From NCBI RefSeq assembly GCF_018271975.1, contig NZ_JAGUCN010000033.1, positions 1 to 52,123 of the forward strand: 52,123 bases of DNA, written 5' to 3'. The notes under the pieces were generated by a model. It searched no databases, was not told the origin of the DNA, and worked only from the letters and a program-made list of their open reading frames with translations. The stretch's first letter is position 1. Every line of letters begins with the position of its first letter. Both the position numbers and the translations under genes were made by a program. Positions 17,639-25,942 of the stretch are shown here, piece after piece. The stretch is from Carboxylicivirga mesophila (GTDB taxonomy: Bacteria > Bacteroidota > Bacteroidia > Bacteroidales > Marinilabiliaceae).

Positions 17639-18595
17639 TTATTCATTAAGTATCTTGTTTATTTTTTGTATTTCTTTTGATTGTTTAATAATTAACCCCT
17701 TGGACTCAGCCTGTTTAAGCGCCTTACGGGCTTCATTGTGCATGTCTTTGTAATAATATACTAAAGCTAAATTTGCATAACTAGTTGGTCCAACTGAATC
17801 GATTTCAATAGCTTTTAGATAATCTGAAATCGCTTTGTCATAATCGTTGAGTTTATAATAATACAAGCCTCTGTTGTTATAAAATCCAGCATATGTTGAA
17901 TCAATCATTATTGCAGTGTCTAAGAGTGCAACTCCAGTTTCAAGCTCGTTAATTCTCACATAGGTTTCTGCTAAATCAAATAATATGGTAGGATTGTAAG
18001 GTTCTAAATTTCGAGCTTTCTGATAAAATATTATCGCTTGAAAATAGTCTTTATGTTCTCTGGCATTTGAAGCGTTATTATACAATTCTTTTGCTGTTTG
18101 GAGTTGAAATTGATATGATAGTGTGACATTAATATTATCTACATCTCCTAATCTATTATACCAAGATTGGGGAAATAATTGTCTAGGTGATTTATGAAAA
18201 TCAAGTCCGAACAGAGGAATTGTTAATACTAGATATAATAAAGAGATACTTACTAACTTAGGGTCTTTATGTTTCTGAGTTGCTAAATACAATAATGTCG
18301 CAACAATAAAAAGAGGCACAATTATAAGAGATGGATAGTCACCAAAGATGTAATAAAGATATCTGGTAAATAGAGAAACAGACATTAAAACAATCAATAC
18401 GTACATTACAATTTCAATACTAGTGCGATTTCTCTTTCTTGCTGTGATTAATTCAATAATAAACACGATTAAGAATCCTAGAAAACCAAGAACTAGCGAT
18501 AAAGCTCCGAAATTCAATCCAGACACTCTAAGCAGTATACCAGTTGGAATTAATATGGATGAGATTAAAAAGACTAAGTTTCTTTTGGATTTCAT
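17639..18595 (-). CDS. Membrane-anchored TPR protein
   Basis: This 318-aa protein has four predicted membrane helices in residues 7-130 (LVFLISSILIPTGILL, ALSLVLGFLGFLIVFIIE, IVMYVLIVLMSVSLF, IIVPLFIVATLLYLA; possibly a fifth at 118-130). They are followed by a soluble domain of three to four tetratricopeptide repeats (residues about 175-300), for example AGFYNNRGLYYYKLNDYDKAISDYLKAIEID. TPRs bind partner proteins and the partner is unknown. The gene is AT-rich and unlinked to any recognised system. Confidence 0.82.
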   Translation of the reverse strand: MKSKRNLVFLISSILIPTGILLRVSGLNFGALSLVLGFLGFLIVFIIELITARKRNRTSIEIVMYVLIVLMSVSLFTRYLYYIFGDYPSLIIVPLFIVATLLYLATQKHKDPKLVSISLLYLVLTIPLFGLDFHKSPRQLFPQSWYNRLGDVDNINVTLSYQFQLQTAKELYNNASNAREHKDYFQAIIFYQKARNLEPYNPTILFDLAETYVRINELETGVALLDTAIMIDSTYAGFYNNRGLYYYKLNDYDKAISDYLKAIEIDSVGPTSYANLALVYYYKDMHNEARKALKQAESKGLIIKQSKEIQKINKILNE

Positions 18596-18941
18596 TTGAA
18601 TGGTTTACGTTTTATTGCCACCAACCCTTTCAAAAGCGCATGGCTTTATTTCTTTACGCATGCTAAAGGTGCACAATACATACTACATAGGCAAGTATTG
18701 TGCACTTTTATATGTTAACCATGTAGTGTGTTATCCAGTGGATTCGTCGAACACAACAAGTAGCTTGTATCTACCATAGCCGGAAAAAAATACACAGCCT
18801 TGCAATATGGCTACTGCAAGGCTTTTCGTATTCATGAAAAACCTGTCAGGATTTTGAATCCTGACAGGTTTAGCAAAGTCATTTGTTTTCTTTCATGTCT
18901 GTTGTTTTACAGGATCATGAAAGGGCTTTTCAGCGCAAGTG
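18596..18941. repeat. Gap with two hairpins, including copy 1 of a 65-bp hairpin unit
   Basis: The 346-bp gap holds no gene. GTGCACAATAC at 18669-18679 pairs with 18695-18705. From about 18811 a unit starts that recurs at 20949-21024. It has a shared lead (CAAGGCTTTTCGTATTCATG) and then a hairpin with 14-bp stem AACCTGTCAGGATT and loop TTG (18840-18870). Confidence 0.75.
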
Positions 18942-19595
18942 CTACTTCATAACAATACCTAGCTTCTCCAATAGCTGCGGTTCGTCGCTTAGGGCTATTT
19001 TAGCAATTGATTCGTAGTCGTTAATCCATTCGTTAAGCACATCCAGCTTGGCATCGCGTATCTTGGTGGCATTTTGGGCATCGCCTTTTTCGCGCATAAT
19101 CACTTCGGCAAACGCTTCCACATTTTTCACCAGCTGACTACCTTCCTGCAGCTGTTCTTCGCCAATGTTGAAAGTAGCCATTGCAGCCAACCAGCTGCTA
19201 TTGGCCAGCAGGTTACTATAGAAATTGCGTGCACGGCTCATCCACCCGCTTAAGGTGCGTGGCTTAGCTTTTGACAATTGCAAGGTCGTATTGGCCGCCT
19301 TGTCGTCTTTAAGGGCAATGCGGGCAATGGCCACATGCGTGTCATAAATTTTTTCAGCCTTTTCCTTTTCATTGTTGCGCTGCTCAAAGGCGGCTGTTAC
19401 TTCACCATATTCTTTGTCGTAGTTCTCACACGCCTGCTCGGCATCCGTTAAAGCATCTTTGCCGGTTCCAAGTCGCTCGGGTGTATAGCCAAGCACGGCT
19501 ACTTTCGATTGAATGGCCTCATCAGACAAGGAGTTGTTGATGCGTAACTTACATTGAAACAAGAATTCGGCGATGGTCATTAATTGTTTGTTCAT
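18942..19595 (-). CDS. Helical protein of unknown function
   Basis: This 217-aa protein has no signal peptide or membrane segment. It is almost entirely alpha-helical by composition (FEQRNNEKEKAEKIYDTHVAIARIALKDD, QLVKNVEAFAEVIMREKG, LDVLNEWINDYESIAKIALSDEPQLLEKLG). The motif IARIALKDD near residue 93 is echoed by IAKIALSDEP near 200, so the protein may be two related helical halves. I do not recognise a family. It is a single gene in the accessory island with long non-coding DNA on both sides. Confidence 0.72.
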   Translation of the reverse strand: MNKQLMTIAEFLFQCKLRINNSLSDEAIQSKVAVLGYTPERLGTGKDALTDAEQACENYDKEYGEVTAAFEQRNNEKEKAEKIYDTHVAIARIALKDDKAANTTLQLSKAKPRTLSGWMSRARNFYSNLLANSSWLAAMATFNIGEEQLQEGSQLVKNVEAFAEVIMREKGDAQNATKIRDAKLDVLNEWINDYESIAKIALSDEPQLLEKLGIVMK

Positions 19596-20298
19596 AATTT
19601 GGTTGATTAAAATGATTAAGTATAAAAATTGAAAATAAAATGTATTGACATCTAAATGATTAAGGGCTGGTGGTGCATCATGTACCTATGGTGTTACATA
19701 AACTGGGTGTGTAGCTGCATAAGGTGCATCTGTTGTTGTACAGACTGGTAATGCAGGCTCATATTCTGTAGTTGAAGGCTCATAAAATGCGCTTGTAAGG
19801 TTTACATATGGGTTTTATGTATTTACATCTGCCTTTTACGCGCTTACAGTAATGATATGTGAGCTGACATTAGCAAAAGATGGAGCTACAAGAGTTGATT
19901 TTTTAATATGACATAAAATAAGTCGATTGATAGGCTTAATGAGTGAGTGTATGCGGTATATTGTTTGTTTGAAGCCTGGGATGTTGTCGTGATAGAGCTT
20001 GTAATGAGCAGTCAGTCTGGTGTTATGAGCTGCGTATCTGCAGTAATTGGGGCTAAGGTATAAAAGCATTTGTTTAAGGATTATTTGATTTAGGTTTGTT
20101 AATATAAATGTAAAATGTTAAATATGCAAATGTTATTGACGACCAGGTATAGCCACTTAATGATGCAGTTGGCAACGAAATTGCCAACTGGCTGGGTATT
20201 GGCCCCCGGCTACCGCACGAGTCCTCTCGTGTGGTAAATAAAGCTAAGTAGGTAAAAGTTAAGCTAAGTCATTTTAAATCAATAATAATAAACCAAAA
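19596..20298. other. 700-bp gap with a 21-nt periodic stretch and a 10-bp hairpin
   Basis: There is no convincing gene. At 19690-19805, read on the minus strand, there is a degenerate 21-nt (seven-codon) repeat of the type CTTCAACTACAGAATATGAGC. It encodes a possible 29-aa peptide (19694-19783) of L/Q/H/M-rich heptads. A hairpin CAGTTGGCAA/TTGCCAACTG lies at 20166-20190. The REP at 20212-20235 is listed separately. Confidence 0.4.
20212..20235 (+). repeat. REP palindrome upstream of the RAYT gene
   Basis: ACCGCACGAG-TCCT-CTCGTGTGGT: a 10-bp stem with one G-T pair and a 4-nt loop. The inverse copy starts one base after the RAYT stop (20855-20878). The same sequence recurs at 22212-22235. Confidence 0.85.
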
Positions 20299-20853
20299 AT
20301 GAGCCACAACTATAAGTTCCATAATCCATCAGGTGTATGTTTTGTAAGCTTTGCTGTAGTAGAGTGGCTCGATGTATTTACCAGAAACGAGTATAAAGAT
20401 ATTTTGCTTGAAAACTTATCCTATTGCCAAAAGCAAAAAGGCATGGAGGTATATGCATGGTGCATCATGAGCAACCATATGCATCTTATATTTAAATGTA
20501 CAAATGGTATGAAACCAGAAGTTTTATTGGGCGATTTTAAGCGGTTTACAAGTAGAGTATTAGTAAAGGCCATACAAGATAATCTGCAAGAAAGCAGAAA
20601 AGAATGGTTGTTGGCTCAGTTTAAAAAGGCAGGAGAAAAATCATCAAATGTAAAGCATTATCAGTTTTGGCGTCACGATAATAAGCCAATAGAGCTTTGG
20701 AGTAATAAAGTAATAGACGAAAAAATAAATTACATCCATAATAATCCGGTAGAAGAAGGCTTGGTATTTAATCCTGAAGATTATGTATACAGTAGTGCGA
20801 GAGATTATAGCGGAGAACAAGGAATGTTGGAAGGAGTGGTGGTAATAAGGTAA
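20299..20853 (+). CDS. REP-associated tyrosine transposase (RAYT, Y1/IS200-like)
   Basis: This intact 184-aa HUH single-strand transposase has the HxH metal motif SNHMHLIF (His60, His62). The catalytic Tyr145 lies in INYIHNNPVEEGLV, followed by the RAYT signature DYVYSSARDY. RAYTs nick and join single-stranded REP hairpins at GTR/palindrome junctions. Here REP palindromes lie in opposite orientation immediately upstream and one base downstream, and many related REPs occur within 5 kb. It is most likely the enzyme that spread them. No RBS-type signal beyond A-rich sequence is seen before the ATG. Confidence 0.93.
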   Translation: MSHNYKFHNPSGVCFVSFAVVEWLDVFTRNEYKDILLENLSYCQKQKGMEVYAWCIMSNHMHLIFKCTNGMKPEVLLGDFKRFTSRVLVKAIQDNLQESRKEWLLAQFKKAGEKSSNVKHYQFWRHDNKPIELWSNKVIDEKINYIHNNPVEEGLVFNPEDYVYSSARDYSGEQGMLEGVVVIR

Positions 20854-20854
20854 A

Positions 20855-20953
20855 ACCACACGAGAGGACTCGTGCGGCAGCGGGGGTTTTGTGGTAGCTA
20901 AGTGGCTTACAAAGTAATTTATTCAAACCACGCGAAAGGATTCGCGCGGCAGC
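20855..20953. repeat. REP pair downstream of the RAYT gene
   Basis: An inverted REP ACCACACGAG-AGGA-CTCGTGCGGC (20855-20878) is followed by a shortened copy of the linker seen at 16937 and 22277. The CCACGCGAA/TTCGCGCGG palindrome ends at about 20950. Confidence 0.82.
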
Positions 20954-21024
20954 TTTGAGCTACGGCAAGGCTTTTCGTATTCATGAAAAACCTGTCAGGA
21001 TTTCGAATCCTGACAGGTTTAGCT
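20949..21024. repeat. Copy 2 of the 65-bp hairpin unit
   Basis: This matches 18810-18876 in the same orientation. The 14-bp stem AACCTGTCAGGATT is identical and the loop is TCG (TTG in copy 1). The loop change together with a conserved stem fits a selected or template-copied structure. Confidence 0.8.
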
Positions 21025-21040
21025 AATATTGAAAGTCGCC

Positions 21041-21113
21041 TATAGCCAGCGCAAATTTGTAATCTGTGCTATAACAGGTAGAGGCACGGATTGCAAATCC
21101 GCGCCAGCGAGGG
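21041..21113. repeat. Two inverted palindromes of the GCAGATTTGCAATCTG family
   Basis: AGCGCAAATTTGTAATCTGTGCT (about 21048-21070) and its inverse relative GGCACGGATTGCAAATCCGCGC (about 21073-21094) face each other. A third member sits at 22503-22528. Confidence 0.72.
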
Positions 21114-21160
21114 GAGCAAATAGAAAAACAGTTTGATACTATCTTTAATTTATAAGCAGG

Positions 21161-22168
21161 ATGAAACAAGTTAATATTATTTCAGGGGTAAAAACATTTT
21201 GGGCATTAAAGGATGGTATTATTTATCACGATGATAATTCTTTAATGTCATCAGAACCCTTGATAAAAAAGGTATATAATAAAAATGCTAGTAATTACTA
21301 CAGAGAAGAGGGGAAACTAATTGAGATTTACAATGGTAATAGAAATGTATATAATCATAAACTAGAAAAAGAAACACAGGTTAAGGTTGCTGATTCAGAA
21401 ATCGTAAGTAGAGTTAATGATGAGTACTTTATTTATACCAAACGTATTAAGCGAAAGTTCTTTGAAAATGGAGTTGTTGATTTGGAGGGAAAAGTAATAT
21501 GGAGTAAACAAGAAGCTGTAAGAAGCAAAGGTTGGAGTGATAGACTAATGACCTACTGTAAATACTTAGATGATGAAGAAATATTTAAGCGAGATATTTT
21601 AACAGGCGAAACACTTTGGACATTTAATGCCTCGAAAATAGGTAAATTCACCGACTACGAAGGTGAACATACCGGGGAAATAAGAGGGAAAATACAATTG
21701 TGGAATAATTACCTTATTGTACCCTTAACAGGTCACAAATTAGTAAGCCTTGATTACAGTACAGGTGAATTGGTGTGGGAAGCAATAGTGCCATTTAGCA
21801 AATACGAAATTTATAATGATAAAATAGTTTGCTTATACGAAAGTGCATTCCAGGAAATTGACCTACATACCGGAAAAACCTTGCGAGACATTAATCTTAA
21901 CGATTACCTAAAAATAGGGAAAGGGATTGATCGTATTTCTCGTTATAAGGTTGAAAAAGACCGTATTTACTTTACTGATTACCGTAAGTTTAAAATAGGT
22001 ATACTTGACTATTATAGCCTAGAGTTAATAGATATAATAACCATTGACTACCAAAAAGATGCCTGGCAAATAGGAGATTTAGAGGTATTGGATGGTAATA
22101 TTTATGTGTTAGAGTATTTAGACGATTTTTCAAAGAACCTTCATATTTATAAGGACGATACTTTATAG
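21161..22168 (+). CDS. PQQ-like beta-propeller protein of unknown function
   Basis: This 335-aa protein has no signal peptide. Repeated blade motifs resemble PQQ-like/WD-type repeats: DILTGETLWTFNASKIG, KLVSLDYSTGELVWEAIVPF, AFQEIDLHTGKTLRDINL. Each has the TG-(E/K)-x-(L/V)-W or TGKTL signature. The rest is AT-rich and Lys/Tyr-rich. Propellers of this kind often bind proteins or ligands and no partner is visible. It stands alone in the island with REPs on both sides, so it may be a transferred cargo gene; that is inference. Confidence 0.75.
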   Translation: MKQVNIISGVKTFWALKDGIIYHDDNSLMSSEPLIKKVYNKNASNYYREEGKLIEIYNGNRNVYNHKLEKETQVKVADSEIVSRVNDEYFIYTKRIKRKFFENGVVDLEGKVIWSKQEAVRSKGWSDRLMTYCKYLDDEEIFKRDILTGETLWTFNASKIGKFTDYEGEHTGEIRGKIQLWNNYLIVPLTGHKLVSLDYSTGELVWEAIVPFSKYEIYNDKIVCLYESAFQEIDLHTGKTLRDINLNDYLKIGKGIDRISRYKVEKDRIYFTDYRKFKIGILDYYSLELIDIITIDYQKDAWQIGDLEVLDGNIYVLEYLDDFSKNLHIYKDDTL

Positions 22169-22182
22169 TTGAAAAAAAACTG

Positions 22183-22540
22183 CTCGGCGTAGCGTCTCGC
22201 TAGGTCCCCGCTACCGCACGAGTCCTCTCGTGTGGTATAGTGAGTTGCCCTATTTTCTGCGGTAATTTTTAATACTAGGCCATAATTATCAGTTTAATAA
22301 TTCGCAAAGAGTTTGCCTTTAGGTTTTGCGGTAGCTAAGTGGCTTACAAAGTAATTTATTCAAACCACGCGAAAGGATTCGCGCGGCAGCTTTGATAGTT
22401 CAGGGTTTCTTAGTTTATGAGTTGAGAAGTATAAGAGTTGAATGATTTTGGGTTTTTGTCATAAATCTTGCCTCTTTTATCTTATCTCTTTAATTAGCCC
22501 CCCGGCCAGCGCAGATTTGCAATCTGTGCTATAAAAAACT
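22183..22540. repeat. REP cluster downstream of the propeller gene
   Basis: In order: CGTAGCG-TCT-CGCTAGG (22188-22204, one mismatch), ACCGCACGAG/CTCGTGTGGT (22212-22235), the shared linker (22277-22360), CCACGCGAA/TTCGCGCGG (about 22365-22387), and GCGCAGATTTGCAATCTGTGC (22508-22528). It reuses all the palindrome families seen after trmD. Confidence 0.82.
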
Positions 22541-22563
22541 AACAACTTCCGTGAGCCAGCCAC

Positions 22564-25416
22564 CTAGCGGTTACACAGCGTTTTATAAGGACAAAAGCGG
22601 CACTTAGTAATATCTTCCACTGGTTGAAAGGGAATATCCGGGTTGTAAAGCTCGGCCAGCAAATTGTCAAGCCCGGCTTTAAACTCACTTTGCACGCTTT
22701 GCAGCAGGATGGGATTTTTACTTCGGCCATCCTTCAGAAATAGCTGGGTGTCGTAGCTTTTCTTAAACACATCGCGCACCCAGATGACGCCTGGCTGAAT
22801 GGGTGTTGGCTCATTCGCTGTTTCGTCCAGGATGAGCGAATACAGCAGGGTCTGGAAGGTTGCTTTAATCTTTTTATGCTTATCGGTATTAAACAGGTCC
22901 TCAATGGAGCCGGCCGTGGCATCGCCTGTCCCGGTTTTATAGTCCATCACCCTCAGCAGGCCATCTTTGCTTTCCAGGCGGTCGATATAGCCACCAATGT
23001 TCAGTTGCAGCCCGTTGCAGGCGTAGGTGTGCTCCACCTTGCGCTCCAGCTCCACAATGGTAAAGGGAGCCCGGGCTTTTTCAAGCTTCAGAAACTGCAG
23101 CAGGTAACGGCGAATCACCTCAAACACCATCACGTTTTTGCCATGTATCTCGGTAAAGGCGTTTTTGCCTTTCTCGTAGTCGCTCAGGTGCTTATTAAAG
23201 CCATCGCGTATCAGTTCGTCAATGCGTTTCTTGTTCTTTATCCAGCCTTCTATGGTTGATGCCTCTATTTCCTGACCTTCAAATGGTTTGTACAGGTGTT
23301 CCACCACATCGTGAAAGATGAGTCCAAAGATACGGGCGTCGGCCTCTTCGGTGATCTCCTCCGGTTCGCTGATGTTGGCTATCTTCTGGTAGTAGAAGCG
23401 CATGGGGCACTCGATGTAAACCGACAGGGCACTGGGCGACAGGAAGCGCTGATGACCAGTTTTGTATTTGTCCAGTTCGCCCAATATGGCCGCTGTTTTG
23501 CGAGCAATTGGTTGAGGGGCTGCCAGTAGCGACACATTCTCAGAAGTGGTGTGCGTGTTAATGTGGGCGTTAAATTCGTATTTCAACTGGTAGAGGTAAC
23601 GGCTCATCTCGTTCGATTTCATGCCCTGTGCACCGGTCGAGTAGAGCAGTTCTACCTTTTTGGCCCGGTGAATGAGGCGGAAGAAATAGTAGGAGAAGAT
23701 GGCATCCTGAAACTCGATGGTGGGCAGTTCGAAACCGGCACGCAGCGTGGCCGGGATAAAGGTATTGGGCGCTGAGGTACGCGGAAACACCCCTTCATTC
23801 AGGTCAAGGATAATCAGCTTATCAAAATCCAGTGCGCGTGTTTCCAATATACCCATCACCTGCAGACCGGCTAATGGCTCACCTTTAAAGGGCACCGTCT
23901 GAAAATCGGCCAGTTTCTTAAACAGCTTAATCCAGGTTTCGGGTTGCAGGTCGTCCTGTTGGTTCTGTTCCAGTAAATCCTGGAGGCGCACAATGCTTTT
24001 GTGCAGGGCATACACAAATTCCTGCTCCAGCAGCTTGTCTTCCTTCGGCTGCAGTAACTCGTATATTTTAGTGAGTATGTTTATCAGGTAATCAGCCAGT
24101 TCAGAACCGTTATTCACTCTACTGAACAGGAGCTTAAACAGCGCATTGCTATGCAGTTCAGTCGCCCTGACAAAGATGATGTTTTCTTTCACCAGCTTTT
24201 TGTGCATCGAACGGCAATCATCTTCGGCCAGCAAAGAGATGTACTGGTGCTGCAGGATGGGTAAAACATGGCGGTGGTATAGCCAGGTGCCTTCTTTGCT
24301 GGTGCGGGCATTGCGTTGCAGGTCAAACAGCAGGTTCACCAGTCCGAATACCGGCGTGTTGTTCAAGGGATAACCCATGGTTACGTTCACCCGATCCACA
24401 TTATTGGGGATGCCATGCAGGGTGGGCATCAGCATGGTTTCGTCGGCCAGCACAACCGCCGTTTTCAGGTCACTTTCATATTCTTTAGTCAGAAACGAAT
24501 GGACCGATTTCAGCTGTTCGGTGGGATTGGCTACTGCTGTGATGGTTACTTCCGGGCCTTGCTCGTTAAGTGGTAACACAAAGTCTTTTGGGGCGGGGTA
24601 ACGCAAGCGGTTTTCATTGAGGAATAAACCGGGTCCACGCGACTGAAACACATCATCGGCAGCTGTTTCCATCCAGGGCGAATAATCCCAGAAGAAATCG
24701 GCCAGATGTCGTTTGCGCAGATGATCCATCAGTTTGCGTTCGGCAGGGGTGAGGGCATTAAGACCAACAAACACCACCTTCTTCCATTTAATATCTATGA
24801 GCTTATCCTTGATGATTTTATCGGCCACCTCGCGGTATATCATACCTTCATACGCCAGTGAGTCGGTTTGCAGCTGCCGAACAAAGGCCTTATATATATG
24901 CGGGATGTGCTCCCAGTTTTCAAGGAAATGACTTTGGTGCGATGATAATTGCTCGGCTTTAAAAGCGCCCCAAAAGGTTTTGATGGCTTCCAGTTGTTTC
25001 TCGTTCAGGTGGCTGTAATCATCATCCAGCTCTTTAAAAGCAATCAGGTTGGAGAATAGCTGGTCCACTTCCACCAGGTACTTGTCGATGTCATCAAAAT
25101 CGCCCAGAAAAAGCTCGCCCCAGGCTAAAAACTCATCAAAACTGATGGCTTTTTTCGTTACCTCATTATAAACCTGATGAAGGGTGAACAGCAGGGTAAT
25201 ATTATCGGCAGGAATAGCCTTTGACAAGGATGCAAAAAAATCATTGACGGTCAGTATTTCGGGCGCCCATGCAGGGCCATCCACCAACTGCCTCAGATGA
25301 TTGGTAAAAAAGATACCAGCCCGCTGGCTGGGGAACACGAAGCAGTAATCGGCTAACTCTTCTTTTGAATTCTGATAATAATAGGTGGCTATTGAATTAA
25401 GAAATCCGGAAGTCAT
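22564..25416 (-). CDS. AddB-like PD-(D/E)XK nuclease with Fe-S cluster
   Basis: This 950-aa protein combines a degenerate UvrD/AddB-type N-terminal part (FVFPSQRAGIFFTNHLRQL, without a canonical Walker A) with a C-terminal PDDEXK_1 nuclease. LSPSALSVYIECPMRFYY opens the nuclease and RVMDYKTGTG gives the catalytic D and K. The final CRFCPYKTLC (Cys939, 942, 948), with the Cys in ECPMRF, forms the four-Cys iron-sulfur staple of AddB/RecB-like enzymes. By family knowledge it processes double-strand breaks with an AddA/UvrD helicase, which is not in this window. Single gene. Confidence 0.88.
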   Translation of the reverse strand: MTSGFLNSIATYYYQNSKEELADYCFVFPSQRAGIFFTNHLRQLVDGPAWAPEILTVNDFFASLSKAIPADNITLLFTLHQVYNEVTKKAISFDEFLAWGELFLGDFDDIDKYLVEVDQLFSNLIAFKELDDDYSHLNEKQLEAIKTFWGAFKAEQLSSHQSHFLENWEHIPHIYKAFVRQLQTDSLAYEGMIYREVADKIIKDKLIDIKWKKVVFVGLNALTPAERKLMDHLRKRHLADFFWDYSPWMETAADDVFQSRGPGLFLNENRLRYPAPKDFVLPLNEQGPEVTITAVANPTEQLKSVHSFLTKEYESDLKTAVVLADETMLMPTLHGIPNNVDRVNVTMGYPLNNTPVFGLVNLLFDLQRNARTSKEGTWLYHRHVLPILQHQYISLLAEDDCRSMHKKLVKENIIFVRATELHSNALFKLLFSRVNNGSELADYLINILTKIYELLQPKEDKLLEQEFVYALHKSIVRLQDLLEQNQQDDLQPETWIKLFKKLADFQTVPFKGEPLAGLQVMGILETRALDFDKLIILDLNEGVFPRTSAPNTFIPATLRAGFELPTIEFQDAIFSYYFFRLIHRAKKVELLYSTGAQGMKSNEMSRYLYQLKYEFNAHINTHTTSENVSLLAAPQPIARKTAAILGELDKYKTGHQRFLSPSALSVYIECPMRFYYQKIANISEPEEITEEADARIFGLIFHDVVEHLYKPFEGQEIEASTIEGWIKNKKRIDELIRDGFNKHLSDYEKGKNAFTEIHGKNVMVFEVIRRYLLQFLKLEKARAPFTIVELERKVEHTYACNGLQLNIGGYIDRLESKDGLLRVMDYKTGTGDATAGSIEDLFNTDKHKKIKATFQTLLYSLILDETANEPTPIQPGVIWVRDVFKKSYDTQLFLKDGRSKNPILLQSVQSEFKAGLDNLLAELYNPDIPFQPVEDITKCRFCPYKTLCNR

Positions 25417-25435
25417 AAGGTCAAATTTTGAATAG

Positions 25436-25443
25436 CAAATGTA
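25436..25443 (-). promoter_or_regulatory. Candidate -7 element of the AddB-like gene
   Basis: The minus strand reads TACATTTG, matching TAnnTTTG, 20 bp before the start codon. No clear -33 TTTG is visible. Confidence 0.45.
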
Positions 25444-25470
25444 CTATGTTTTTATTATACCGATTACCAT

Positions 25471-25764
25471 GGCAATTGCATTTAAAGATTTTATTCCCAT
25501 TGTGCCAGCGCAAGTCGCTGAGGCTCCCGTTTTGACACGGGACAAGTCTTTACTTTCTTCCTTCAGTTGAAGAAAGTAAACAAAGAAAACTGCCGACGGG
25601 TTTCTCGCTTACCCATCAAGGCTTTGTTGATGAGAAATAAAGAACTCGCTACGCTCAAACAGCTTTATTTCTTTGCATCAACTTCAACCGATGGAGCCCA
25701 AGCTGCGAAACCTAAGTCGGAAACAAACGACTAAAAACCTGAAACGTTTTTAAATGCAATTGCC
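25471..25764. mobile_element. Inverted-repeat element packed with hairpins
   Basis: The ends GGCAATTGCATTTAAA (25471-25486) and TTTAAATGCAATTGCC (25749-25764) are perfect inverses. Inside are TTTACTTTCTTC/GAAGAAAGTAAA (about 25549-25580), CATCAA/TTGATG (about 25614-25632) and AAATAAAG/CTTTATTT (about 25635-25673), plus smaller stems. No target duplication or ORF is seen. It fits a non-autonomous element or a large structured intergenic repeat. The remaining gap to sucA is AT-rich with no gene. Confidence 0.6.
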
Positions 25765-25942
25765 GTGCTTTTGCATTACAAGCAGGCTGTATAAAGTTTT
25801 AAAGTTAATGACCAAATTATAATAAGAGATAAAAAGGTGTTTTATAATAGGTTTTAAAGGCTAAAAAACTTTTAACTTTAAAGTCAATTATTTGTTAAAA
25901 GAGGAAAGAAATACAAAATGTTTTTCTCACGAAAATAGTTTT

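Noticed and set aside
16214-18800. An integron cassette array (single-gene units with palindromes between them)
   Set aside because: No attC-type GTTRRRY/RYYYAAC core pairs or integrase were found. The palindromes belong to REP families linked to the RAYT.
19836-20069. A 77-codon minus-strand frame
   Set aside because: It lies in an AT-rich gap with no family likeness and no promoter. The periodic stretch next to it is in another frame.
20989-21019. A tRNA-like TTCGAATCC segment
   Set aside because: It is the loop region of a 14-bp palindrome. No acceptor, D or anticodon arms surround it.
25892-25942. TTG-initiated extension of sucA
   Set aside because: The 17 extra residues do not look like the family N-terminus, and the ATG at 25943 gives the usual start.
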